Shown: one piece after another, positions 1 to 11,250 of the stretch
Layout: each line of letters begins with the position of its first letter
How positions within the stretch are numbered: the first letter of the stretch is position 1
NCBI GenBank assembly: GCA_029706075.1
Contig: JAINUG010000085.1
Location: 3,001,392 to 3,065,391, forward strand
Source: Aldrovandia affinis
Lineage: Eukaryota; Chordata; Actinopteri; Notacanthiformes; Halosauridae
Length of the DNA: 64,000 bases
Direction of reading: 5' to 3'
Translations under genes and position numbers: made by a program
The notes under the pieces: model-generated
Database searches by the model: none
The model's input: the letters and a program-made list of their open reading frames with translations, nothing else
Told to the model about the DNA's origin: nothing

Positions 1-3000
1 GGTGCAGGTGGCATAGCATTGATGCAACTGTATGGTACGACTGGGAAATTACAAATGGAGGAACAAGTGGGAAAACACAGCTATTTAAAAGGTCAGAGCA
101 GCTGCATTCGAGCCTCAACCTGCAAAGAGCTTAGAGCCGCACAGAGGCTGAGACAACCAATAGGCCCAGTCAGTGCATAGAAATAAATCTATTTCAGCAA
201 GCCAATTGGCCAATATATCGAAAAGGCCAAAATTCAAGATTTAATATCCGGGTATATATTAAATATCTTGTAGATGTTTACATTTTTCTACTGAATAATA
301 TAAAAAAATTAAAAAACGTATTTACTCAGTGTAATATGAAATTCCTATTATTGTTTATAATTGGCCTGTATGTGTGCCTGTATGATGGCCTTTTTATCAT
401 TTTTTTTAAAGAAAGCAACCTTTCTCTTTGCTATTTTCTCTAATATATTGAGTGAGTGGAATGAGCGTAGTCATATTCTTTCTACCATGTCCACAAAATA
501 CGTCCAATTGTGAATGAAAAGAAGCATGTTGCATCAACTGAATAACAAAACAGAAATATTGAAATAGTCAGAGCAGGCTGAGGATTCCCAAACAGTCAAG
601 GATTCCCTCTTTATGTGTTCATCATGTAGCAAGGCATTAATGCGTCGTCATTTCCACATTGAATAGTGGGAGGCCAAATAAAGGAGATGAGAGATGGATT
701 CATTGACTAATTGACTTATTGGCCATGGAGGGGGTAATGAGAAGAATCATGGTTTTAGTAATCGATGGGAACAAAAGTTTATCTAATGGAAGATTCAAGA
801 AAATGTTTATTAGTGTGATGTGCTTTTGTCCAAGGGCATATGCGTAAGGTCACAACATTGCAGTAGTTTCCCTCAACCTCCGTATTCTTCTTTGTGTCTT
901 TTGTTGTTTGGTGTGCGTTTTATATCAACAGTGCAGACACGTTGGTACTGCGCACAGGCTGCAGCTGGTGACTTGCCGCATCGCCGTCGAGATTAACCTA
1001 CATTTGGTGTTCATGTTAATGAGCAATGTGTGTGTGATTACCCTTGATTGGGAAGGGGACTGGGAACCCTGTGATGCGGCGATTCGGTCTGATTCTGCAC
1101 GACAACAGCGTAAACTTGGGGTTTGTTCGGCGATTTTGAACATTTGCGTCTCCTTTTCGTATGCATTCCAGACCCGTTAAAATCCAGAACCTTATTGGAC
1201 AAAAAAATATCAATCAGGGCTCCCTTCTGCCCCTATAAATCTGAGTTATTATTCGTGCACACCTCTGACCAGCACTGACAATACCATGGAGGTGAATTTC
1301 CCTTCTTGTCAAATAACTATATAAATGCAGACAGGAAAAATACCCACAATGCTTTCAACTGTAATCTCTGTTCTGTATATCCTGGGCCTTGTCCCCTGAA
1401 ATTGTTTTCATATCTCTGAAATTGAATCTCAGGTATTCCAAAAACCTGCCTGTGACATCTGGTACTCTTTCCATATACATTATTTTCACCAGCAGTGCAG
1501 GCGTCCAGCATGCCAAATCAATTTACACACCTCTGCTGTACACGGGCATCATATTGTTGTTTGGCATTCCGTTAGAGTCTCCGGGAACTGCGTTTGGGCC
1601 TCGTTAAGCCACAAGTAATAAAGCTGTACAATTTCCCCGTGCCACGGTGAGGTGTGTGCGTACACTGGATATTGGATCCTGAGGGCAAAATGCAAAGACA
1701 AGAGGTGAGCACACAGAGGGGAAAGCATTTTAGTTTACTGTTCTAATCCTGACCCTGAAATTAATTATAAAAAGATAACTTCGGCTGTCATTTTGGACCC
1801 TGTGTCTGTCAGTATCCATCTACGCTGTAATCACTCACCTTGCACCGCTCCTAGGACAGTCTGCATTCACTTCACGTTATGTTTGTGTTTAATTGCCAAA
1901 AATGATTAATACTATAGATTAGCGGGCCATGGTTTGTGCATTGACAAACTACCATTCCTTTAAGATTAACATTCAAATGCTATAGGTCATAGTGGAGGAA
2001 CAGAGACATTTTCCTGTTGTTTAAGCACCTCCAAGGCAGACCTCCCTGTCAAGAGCAGAGATTTCTCTCTCCTCCTGTGGATGTAAGAAGGTTGTCTCCC
2101 CCTAGTGGAATTTAAAGGAATTTATGTCTACTTCTACCAAAGCAGATGACTGCAAGTGATATTGGGAGACCTATCATCCAGCTTCAGGTTTACCCATTGC
2201 CATGCCGGTGAGCCTTTAAGCCATGTCCAAATTGTAAAACCTGCATTCAAAATGAATCCATCTCAACGTGCCAGATAATGTTGCATCCCTCGGTAGGGAG
2301 CAGGTCATTTTGAATGATGCATTTGGGACGCTAGCAATTGAAAAAGAGTCCCCGGTCCCGCACTGTATCAATTCCTGCGATAACTGTCCGCATTAACGGC
2401 GGGACTGTTTTGACGCTGGGGCGATTCTATCATCTCCTGCCTGTCACGTCTACTGGGAGCTTCGGCTGTGTGATTAGTGTTTCCATCGAGAGAGGTGATC
2501 GTTTATTCAAGACCGATGTGCGTTTCAATGACAACTCGCCCCTCAGAGCACTGTTATGATTTCCTCTATTATGACAATTTAGCGGCCCAGGTAGTTGGGG
2601 GGGGGGGTGGGTCAGCATGGGTAATTCTATAGGAAGGCTCAGTTTGACTTTAAGTGTGAAATGTGATCATGTTTTGCACACAGTGCCCGGCAGCCATTGC
2701 CTGAGTAGCAGTCACAAGGCCACTGAGAAAAGCCCCGTGTCTCCAGCCTTTACTTTCTCGCTTTAGATTTGCTTCCACTGATAGATGATATTTCACACGG
2801 TTCTATTTGCATGTGCTGCCATTATTCAGTGAGCCACCTTAGGCCACTATCTGCCAGGGTCTGATCGGTCTCGCCAGTGTCCCTCATACAGCCCCACGCT
2901 CGCTTTCTGACAATAAAAAAGGACAAGGTGACTTTCTTTTTTCTGTCTTTGTTTTCTTTCTTTCTTCCACCAGAGAGTGACTCGTTACTAAAATGTGTAT

Positions 3001-4574
3001 TACAGTGGAGGCCGTGACAGTACACCGAACGTGACCGACTGAGCCATATTGTGAGAACACTTGAGGCTCCGACACAACTGATGGCCCATGTCTTCTGTTT
3101 TTCCTTGGCAGGCATCAGATCTCCCGTGTTCATTAAAATATGTCCCAAAACTCTATCTTGTCTGTGGAAAGACAGGCACCTACTGTAGACTCTATTATCA
3201 TGGAAAATGTAGTCATACCCAAACTGTAATAAATCATTTTCTTGTTCAATCAGTTGTCTTTCATAAAGCAGTCACAGCATTTGGAGCATTTTTGTCCGAG
3301 TGAATCCCATGGTAGTCTTGGAGAATCGTGGAGTTTGCTATAAAAAAGGACAATGTCACTCCTGAAACATTTGCAAAGGAAGCGTGTGCATTACAACGCA
3401 GCTTTTACGTTATATATGACATATATCACGCACGCGCAGTTATTGTCTCGCTTGCGTCGGGCACGCTCAAACCTGGCTGCTGCGTGACTAGTGACTGGTA
3501 ATCCTCATTCGTTTACCTCCTGGCTGCCGCAGCCCTGGCTGGCACTGACGTACTTTAAATCCTCACTGAAATGGACAGAAGAGCATGCCTACACCCATCT
3601 TTAATTCCATTATTTCAGCCTCTTTCCTCGCAATACACGACTGTAAGATGACAGCGTTATTGCCGCCGACTCGACTAAGCCTATTACCGAGTATAACATA
3701 ATGGCGCGGCGTCGCAGAAACGCGTCTGCGGGAATGATGCAGCGTTATTCCCCCGCCGGATCCCACCCTGGCCGCAGCACACTTTATTGTGGCCTGAGTG
3801 TAACGCATCCATCATGTGTCGGCTGTTTGGCTGTGGCCCGGCCCGGCCCCACTTTTACCCTCGAAACTGAACGCCGCGTGCGTCTCCGAATAACAGTTGC
3901 TTTTACTGGCCCGCGCAGGGAAATTCCCTCACCTGACGGGGGTCACTCCGGTTTCCCGTCAAACCGCACTGACCTAGTTCTTCCATGCTTCCCGGCAGAT
4001 GTCTTGGCACTGCGCGCCAGCGCAGGAGATCACAGCTCAGCCAGGGCTGTATTCGTAATTGCCCAATCATTATCTGTGATTTGTGGTCGTGATTTATGAT
4101 TACATGTCATTTCAATTTCAATTTCTTAACAGAGAGCCTTTTCACTACCAGCACCGCAACTTGATGCATGAATCGCTAAAAACAAAAGCCGCGGCCAGTT
4201 GTGTCATCACAAATCTTAACTACAAATTGCAGATGTAGTACTGTGAACTCTATGACCTTTGCTTTTTGTCATCTAGGAGATAGTTTTGCACACGAATTTG
4301 ACATACGAAGCACATGAAAAGACAAAAAAACATTCAATTGATAAGAAAATGGACATAGAACAAGGTTATGTATGCATTTGTTTTGGTAGCCTGATGTTAA
4401 CCTGACTATTGATGTTAACCTGAATATTTCAACACAATAATTTCCCTTTAGCTAACATTCAGGTCAAAGAGAGATAATGAGAAGCAGGCCCACCATGGAC
4501 TTAAACATCCCTATAGTGGTAAGAAATTCCCAGTATCATCAAGTTTGTGCAGTCTTTGTTGGCTGTCTGATATG
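1..4574. other. Unique noncoding sequence, no gene seen
   Basis: No ORF here resembles a known protein and no repeat family was recognised across most of the stretch. The DNA is AT-rich with short homopolymers, including a run of about 13 G near 2,597-2,609. The ORFs at 908-1,180, 2,338-2,559 and 2,822-3,148 are short, lack recognisable motifs and overlap ORFs on the other strand, as chance ORFs do. The segment 3,420-4,060 is distinctly richer in C+G and CpG and is listed separately. Some of this may be regulatory sequence, but that is inference. Confidence 0.6.
3420..4060. other. CpG-rich patch
   Basis: This stretch contains many CpG dinucleotides (for example around 3,430-3,470, 3,660-3,780 and 3,836-3,935) in a neighbourhood otherwise poor in them. 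It contains a 132-codon plus-strand ORF (3,701-4,099). That ORF begins with an arginine-rich run and has no domain I recognise, so I read it as a by-product of the high GC content. The patch could be a CpG island at a distant or noncoding promoter, or a GC-rich conserved element. I see no TATA box or splice structure that decides between these. Confidence 0.4.
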
Positions 4575-4586
4575 CAGAGAGAGAGA

Positions 4587-4670
<84 letters not shown>

Positions 4671-4687
4671 GAGTGAGAGTGAGAGTG
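4575..4687 (+). repeat. (GA)n microsatellite
   Basis: A nearly pure GA dinucleotide tract of about 110 bases, ending in a short GAGAGT-type degenerate run. It creates an artificial Arg/Glu-rich ORF on this strand. It lies 42 bases left of the long inverted-repeat element at 4,730. Such tracts are typically length-polymorphic. Confidence 0.97.
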
Positions 4688-4729
4688 TGACAGATGTTCC
4701 CTCAGGGTAGGTTCTGAATGAGGTATCTC

Positions 4730-5062
4730 GGTCCCACTTTACACTAAGTGACCCTAATACCGATGTAGTTACTCTGTACCTACATAGGTAGGCACAGTGT
4801 ACCTACTGTGTAGTTACACATTGTTACATAGTACTTACAACCTTAACACCTGTTTGTGGTTTAAGCAGTTACACATGTGTAACAATGGTTTGTATGGTTT
4901 ATGTAAGTACACATGTGTAACAAGAAATATGCAACAAAAAATTGTTACATTGTGTAAGTACACATTATATACGATTGTGTAACAAGGGTTGTAACGAACA
5001 AGTGAATCGACACAAGGAACTTCTCCCTCTCAAGATATTGTCCAAAACATGGGTCAATGATA
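4730..5062 (+). repeat. Left terminal inverted repeat of the 1.65 kb element
   Basis: This arm pairs with 6,062-6,381 on the opposite strand over essentially its whole length. It contains two copies of the self-complementary core TTACACATGTGTAA (near 4,868 and 4,908), so it can form small hairpins as well as the large stem. It carries small substitutions and length differences relative to the right arm, so the two arms have diverged since insertion. Confidence 0.85.
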
Positions 5063-6061
5063 AATATCACCGCTGATATTTATGTGGTATTTAAGTTTAT
5101 CTGTATCCACTTGCAGTCCACCCATACACAAAATAAAGATGAATTTGGTACAGTTTGTACAAAATTGGTCTAGTTTGGTTTCTAGCTTAGTAAAACAGTG
5201 GTTTATGAGACTTTTGCATTTTATTGTCATGTTTTTTAATTTGCTCTTCCAGCTGCAGCAGATGTAGAATGCTTTAAGTTTGTTCCATTTCAGCCATGAG
5301 ATCAGGTTGTCAGTATGTTAATAACAGACCACACCTGGGTAGTGTAACTTGTTGATATCAAGTTGTAACTACAAAGTTAGCTGCTTCTTGTTCCTGTTAT
5401 TAATGTTTACATTTTTTCTTATTTATTTTTTGTAACTAGTAAATGAGAAGTGAATTAAAGTTCAATACTACCCAAGGTTTGCATTTCTTAATGTATACTT
5501 GCCATGTAGGTAAATGGCTGTTATAATAAGGTGACCAATGTTTTACACGTTACATTAAGTTTACTATTCCTGTGTACTTACAATGTATCTACAATATTGT
5601 TACACAAAAGTAAGAACCATTTTACACTTTATGTTGTGTACAGTACTTATGTACTTACCTTGTATGTACAGTATTGATGCACAAAAGTGAAGAGGTTTTT
5701 ATACTTTAAGTGGGCAGTTCCTGTGTCCATGCACACTGTTGTTACACAAAACATCCATGGTTTTAAACTAAAGTGACCACAGTGCACAGCTGCTCACACT
5801 AAAGATACCTCCTCACGTGTCGTGCTGCAGGAAATAACTCCTGTGTTACAAAGTACTCTAAACATTTCATACATGCAATTCATACAACACGAGCATGCGC
5901 TTTCAAACCAGAATGCTATTTGCGTATGAAAAATACCATGAATCATCTTCTGACAACACACCCCCTATTATTATAATTTTTACGAGAGTTGTCCCCTGAA
6001 GAGAAATATCTGAGCATCTGAAATAATCTTTCTAATTTAATCTTTAAATAAGTGCTCCATA

Positions 6062-6381
6062 TATCATTGACCGATGTTTTGGACAATGCCATGGGTGGGA
6101 AGTTCCTTGTGTCGATTCACTTGTTAGTTACAACTCTTGTTGCACAATTCTATTTCACATATGTATGTAACAATTTTCTGTTACATATTACTTGTTACAC
6201 ATGTGTACTTACATAAAACATGCAAATCATTGTTACACATGTGTAACTACTTAAACCGCAAACAGGTGTTAAGGCAGTGCTATGTAACAGTATGTAAGTG
6301 CACAGTAGGTGCACTGTATCTACCTATGCAGGTACAGTGTAACCACACAGGGATCAGGGCCGCTTAATGTAAAGTGGGACC
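6062..6381 (-). repeat. Right terminal inverted repeat of the 1.65 kb element
   Basis: Reverse complement of the left arm, ending at the outer sequence GTAAAGTGGGACC (6,369-6,381). It also contains two TTACACATGTGTA-type palindromes (near 6,192 and 6,234). It is slightly shorter than the left arm because of small gaps. Confidence 0.85.
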
Positions 6382-8207
6382 AAATAATTAGGAAGTAATT
6401 GGCTCCGTGTGTTGGTGGTGCTGCCGGTGCCACAGTGTGCTCCCACACATCTCATTGCACTCGAGCACTTCCCTAATGAGCGATGTGGTGTACTGCAGCT
6501 AATGAAAAGATGAGGGTGTGGTAATGTCTATAAATCACCCTTTTTGTGAAAAGGAGGGCAAGACACCCTTCTGTACGGATGCCTCCTGTCTTCCTGCTGG
6601 TAGGCTTGAGTCTAATTGACTGAGCTCATCATGAGCGTGGCCATGGCTCACCTGTAGCTGTTCAGCTCCATTGTGGGCTGCCACATAGTAGCAGACATGT
6701 CTGCTTCTTGAAGATTCATTGGTGAGGAACCCCTAGAATTGTGAACTCCACTGACGTCTGACTATGTCTGCGCGCGTTTGTATGGGAGTGTGCTTGTGCC
6801 GCTGGTCTGTATGCGCGTGTGCATGTCTTTTTCTATGTGTGTCCATGAGTGCTAGTATGTAGGAACTGTTTATGTGTGAGCTTGTCTGTACCTTCTTAGA
6901 CCATACACACCCTGTGTCCAGAAGGCAAGCATATAAATCCTGTTCTTTTTCCTGTAATAGAAAGGGGAGCTGCTTTCAAAAAGATTGCCACGGTAACTTC
7001 AGGCGAGTCAAGCTTGGATAACGACTCTGCTTAGTAGAGTGGAATGAATAGCCATCAAAAATATAAATAAAAATGTTAAAATGAAATCTCAATTAGGCCA
7101 TAAAACAAGGCTGACATCTTTTTTGCGGTGAGGAGAGCTAATTGAAAGTGCTGGCCACGCGCTTAAAACTGCCGGCTAATGATTTTTTTACAGGCTGTGT
7201 AATTACCCCGTATCTGACTTATATTCCCCACAAGGAGACCTTTTGTTATCAAAGTTGATTTTTTTTCTACATTGGGGAAATATAAATCTTTAATGCTCCT
7301 TAAAAATTAATTATGATTTTCTAATGGAGGATGTAACAATAATAGTTGTTTCATATCTAGAGCTTTTAGTAGGGCCATTAATACAACGTGCGGCGTAAGA
7401 TTAATATTTGCCAGTGTTTTGTTTGTCACAAGCGTTGGGTGGCGATTGTAATCCGCCGGCAGTCGAATGTCAAGACAACTGCATGGATCTCATTCAATCT
7501 ATACCTTCTTGTTGGCTTTTGCCAAACTGGGAAAAGAGCAGGATCAATCTGACACGTCTATCCCAGCATCCAGTGTGAAACGCCAGAGAATTCATGAAAC
7601 ATACATTTTTAATCATGGATTTCTCTTTTTGTTCTTGACCTCCAGCCTGTGAAAAGTCTACTCAATAATTCATTATTTTCAACAGGGCCCCTGTAGGATA
7701 TAAACAAACAGCCTCATAACCAGTGGGGGAAGGGTACCCTCTCTGTGAGAGGCAAAGGGATGTGGGCTCTGGTTTGGTTTCGGCGCCATCCGTTCTGTTT
7801 GAATAGCGCTCCTCTGTATTGATTCTTGAAGCTGAAAAATGATTCTCGGTATTTCAGGACTGCCTTCATTTTACACTTGACATTCATTTCACCATTGTCA
7901 TTCGCAAACAGTGCGTAGGTGATCACTTCATTTCTTTCATCTGGACAATTGAAAGATTCTCCTTTTCGTGATTTTCAAATAGCAAGCATTTACTAAGCAC
8001 AATAAGGCTTCTTTCTTATCCATAAAAAGAGCTTAAGTTGCAGTGGAATTACTATTCTGTTTTATGTCAGATTGTATTGTAACTGAATTCATGTAATACA
8101 AGCAAATTGATTATGTCAATGAACCATTTATTGTGAGTTGTGGTAATGTATGCACATGATGTATGTTTTCTTTCCCTCTTCCATTCTCCACACTCATAGA
8201 GAGGTCT
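6382..8207. other. Unique noncoding sequence with an enhancer-like AT-rich block
   Basis: No gene is supported. A TG/CG-alternating stretch lies near 6,765-6,850. The block 7,040-7,400 is AT-rich and has many TAAT, AATTA and ATTAATTA motifs, with long low-complexity-free runs and no repeat similarity. That texture is typical of conserved developmental noncoding elements. The ORFs at 7,467-7,652 and 7,714-7,926 have no recognisable features. Confidence 0.5.
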
Positions 8208-8211
8208 TATG

Positions 8212-8580
8212 TCGGGCCTCGGGTAGCATAACGGAATGCGAGTTGCCTACTGCAGCCGCGTTTAAAACCCGACTGCGCCAGACTGGCCCTGACCGGGAGC
8301 GGCGATTGGCTGTCCGCCCCAGGGGGGGGGGGAGGGTGAGCCAGCACGAGCTCACCAAGAAGCGAAGGGTGTCTCTAGAAAGTAGGTGGGCAAGTTCCAT
8401 CTCAGAGGAGGCGGATCAACGGCGGCCTCTGGGAATTAGTTTGCCCCGCAGTGACGGGCGGCTAGTTCATGAGGAAGGGCGAATCGAAAGAAATAGAAGG
8501 TATAATTGGCTACCAAATTCGAGAAAAACTGGAAAAAATCAGCAAGAAAATGTAAAAAAAATGGAAAATGCATTCCATGA
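8212..8580 (+). mobile_element. tRNA-derived SINE, family A, copy 1
   Basis: This copy aligns along its whole length with 39,331-39,674. The 5' part is tRNA-like: a GGGTAGCATAACGGAA-type A box and a degenerate B-box region (TTTAAAACCCGACT). The middle carries CTGTCCGCCCCAGGGG, a G-run, then GCACGAGCTCACC and AGGTGGGCAAGTTCC. The 3' part carries AATTGGCTACCAAATT and an A-rich tail. The B box is mutated (GTTTAAAACCC in place of the GTTCGAAACCC of copy 2), so this copy looks older. I could not find an unambiguous target-site duplication. The 144-codon ORF across it is accidental. The family name was not recognised with certainty. Confidence 0.82.
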
Positions 8581-10480
8581 CTAATGTACTTGGCTGTCAC
8601 AGTGTCCACACATTATCTCCCTGCTCCTCAAACCTACATTCCAGTTTTGAGCAGCAGCAGGCCAGCAATGCGGATCATTAGCCATGTACATACGTGAGGT
8701 CAGAGGGACCCTGTCTCCCAACGCTTTGATGGGGGGCGAGTCTCAGTACTCGTGCCAGATAATTACCGCGGAAGGGAATCATCGGTTACCAGTGTCTCTG
8801 GCTGACCGGCAGGTAAATTATCATTCGGAAGGCGCAGCGCTCCGCGGTGACCTGCCTCGTGAAGGGGAGCGGGTCAGGTTCATTAGAGAGCGAGGGATCC
8901 TATTAGCGAGAGGAGGGAGAGGAACCTCACGGGGGGAGTGTGCCGTGCCACCAATCAGACCAAGTGGCTAACACTTGAGTTAACGAGGCAGAGACTTAAA
9001 GCAAGCTCTCTCCAGGGGTCATTAACAAACCGGGGTCCCTTGCCTGATCCCACTGAAGCAGCGCCAGGCCGTGCTGTCTGAGGTATTGATTACAACGGTC
9101 TGCAGGTGGGTGGAGCTGATTTAGCCTTCAGCTTGGTGACTCTACGGCAGTTAAGGTTGGAGTTGGGCCCTCAAGATGTGTCCCTGATTAATTGTGCTTA
9201 AAGGAGAAATGCACCGTGTCATCAGAACTCACAATTGCCAGTCCATTGCACATTGTTATAGGGAACGGCAAACATGCTTGTAGAAATCTGTGGGTTTTCT
9301 CAGCACATCAAATGGGGAAATAAGTGGAAAGGGAATCATCCAAAAAAATAGCACAAATTTGCATAAAAGACTCGCAACTTGGATTCACTTAAATTGCCAG
9401 CACCGAAATCGCAATGATGTGTATTTGATATCCCTGTGTGATTGTTCCCTGTCTCTTTGTTTTTCCCCCACGTAAACAATGTCGCCATAAAACGTGCCAC
9501 CGAGCTGTGAATTATAAAAGTGTAATGTCCGTATTTATTCATACATTATACATGCAGAATGGCCTATCTGAAATGTCACATCTTGTATGGAAGTGGCTGC
9601 CTGTCTCACTCTCAATTTCACACCTGACTGGGCTGGGCCCGCAGTGCTGAAGCAATCCACCCGCCTTTAATCTGAGGAATTAACTGGGATTAGAGCCGGG
9701 GATCCCTCAATCACTCACCGGCTCCTTTTCACCACCCGGTTACTGAAGCTATGAAGAGCATTTTCATTTCAAACAGCGTTTTGCATAGCATGACTGGGCT
9801 GGGCTTCATGCAGAAGTGAGGAGGAGACCACTGCCATGGTGTGGACCGACTGGTGGTTCACATGTCGATGGGGTTATAATGTGAATAGAATGCAGAATGT
9901 GAAGTCAGTCATTTTTTGCTTGTTGCAGTTTGAAAGTTGCTTTCTTTGATATTTAGTTTGACCTTTTTTTTTACACCTGTGAAATTCTAAGAGAATGTGT
10001 TTCCATCTGCTGTTTTGTACATGCATCCATCTGGTGTTTGCCAGGTTTCACCCTTTCAGTGTGTGATTCTACTTTCCAGGGGCTGATATTGTAAGGGGAA
10101 CACAATGTCTTTCCGCAAATGACATGATGTGTAAGTCCATTTTATGAAAAGACAGAATTGTTTATCTGCCTTGATACAGAGATAAACTGTAGCCATGATA
10201 ACTGATGATACTGTAGCCATTTCTTATTCTATACTTTGTTTGTTAGTTTTTTTGTGTTACTTTCAATTTTTGGAGAAATACAGGCTGTAGTCGAAATGTA
10301 ATATGTACCCTATCTCAATTATAGTAGGAAGGCAGGCCGGGATCATTAGGTATACTTTTGAATGAAGCAGTCCTACGGTTGAAATGCAATTCTGGCAGTC
10401 TAACTATACTACAGTGTGTGATACTATTATACTATTACTATTATATATACTATTATCAGAGCAATTGCGCATCTATTTGC
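8581..10480. other. Unique noncoding sequence, no gene seen
   Basis: Short ORFs (8,684-8,971; 9,290-9,475; 9,438-9,650) overlap one another or antisense ORFs and lack motifs. The part 8,680-9,100 is somewhat GC-rich and CpG-containing. The part 9,640-9,800 has a mixed-composition, enhancer-like texture. No repeat family was recognised. Confidence 0.5.
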
Positions 10481-11250
10481 GTTTCAGTTTCCTGGCAGGG
10501 AACCAGGTTTTTGGCGAAAATGTCTTGATACTCGCTGGAGTTCATGATTCCATTGACCTTAACAAGAGCTCCAGGATGAGTAGATGCAAAATACCCCAAA
10601 TACCCCAATAACATCACCATATTTCACCATAGATATGATGTTCTTTTCAATATAAGCCTCCATCTTCTGTTGCCAAACCCACCGCTGGTGTGCAAAACCT
10701 CAATTTTGGTCTGATCATTACATCCGGATTACGATCCAATCAGAGTGCCAATGCCAGATGCTTCTTTTTGTTGCCCTCAAGAGACATTTTTTTCTGGAAC
10801 GCTTCCAAAAAGCCTAGTTGCATGGAAGTTACTTTAATTTGGAGACTTTGTGTCCCCAAGATACAACAAAGTTTTGTACACCTCCAACGATGACCCTTAG
10901 ATGTTGTATTTGTTTGTAACCATCTCCTGACTTGTGAAGGTCAACAAACCTTCGTTTTCTTTCTTCTGAGATTTATTTTTCTTTGCCGATTGTGATGGAT
11001 GTGATAACATGTGTGCTACCTCATTTTTATACCCAGTGAAACAAGAAGCCATAGGAGGCCACAATGTAGTTCCCTAAGATTGAGATGAACTTAAAATAAC
11101 TTAAATAGCATGTTAATGCAGATTTATTTGTGGTGGATTTCATTTAAAATAATTATTAGGGGTGTGAATAATTGTGACACATACAGTATCTTTTTGGGAA
11201 GAATATATGACTTAAACATTAAACAAAATATTTTTTTCTGAGCAATTGTA
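10480..11250 (-). mobile_element. Decayed Tc1/mariner-like element (minus strand)
   Basis: Read on the minus strand, the segment resembles fish Tc1-like transposase DNA. Recognisable landmarks (plus-strand text) are the CCACCGCTGGTGTGCAAAAC region with TTTTGGTCTGATCATTAC, the ATCCAATCAGAGTGCCAATG stretch, and the 5'-proximal ATACCCAGTGAAACAAGAAG. At 11,159-11,183 the terminal GGGGTGTGAATAATTGTGACAC motif is typical of the element ends. The reading frame is broken by many stops and indels, so no functional transposase remains. The far (left) inverted repeat was not found, so the left boundary is approximate. Identification rests on remembered similarity to common fish Tc1 families. Confidence 0.65.

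Larger units (their letters stand above)
4730..6381. mobile_element. Non-autonomous DNA element with ~330 bp terminal inverted repeats
   Basis: The left end begins GGTCCCACTTTACA at 4,730 and the right end finishes with its reverse complement, apart from one mismatch, at 6,381. The match continues inward for about 330 bases: left arm 4,730-5,062, right arm 6,062-6,381. Both arms share, in order, blocks such as TTAACACCTGTTTG, GTTACACATGTGTAACAA, GTGAATCGACACAAGGAAC and TTGTCCAAAACAT, with moderate divergence. The roughly 1 kb centre has more GTTACA/TGTACTTAC-type motifs near 5,550-5,700 but no transposase ORF. I see no convincing target-site duplication: flanks are GGTATCTC on the left and AAATAATT on the right. 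This is a foldback-like or MITE-like element moved in trans. The superfamily is not settled from the ends alone. Confidence 0.85.

Noticed and set aside
2095-2108. Second CTCF-like motif on the minus strand (CCACTAGGGGGAGA)
   Set aside because: It lacks the C after the G-run, a high-information position, so the match is too weak to list.
3701-4099. 132-codon Arg-rich ORF as a gene
   Set aside because: It lies in a CpG-rich patch where stops are rare. No domain, no family resemblance and no supporting splice structure.
4477-4710. Arg/Glu-rich protein
   Set aside because: It is a translation of the GA microsatellite. The same holds for ORFs at 31,712-32,059 and 36,312-36,772.
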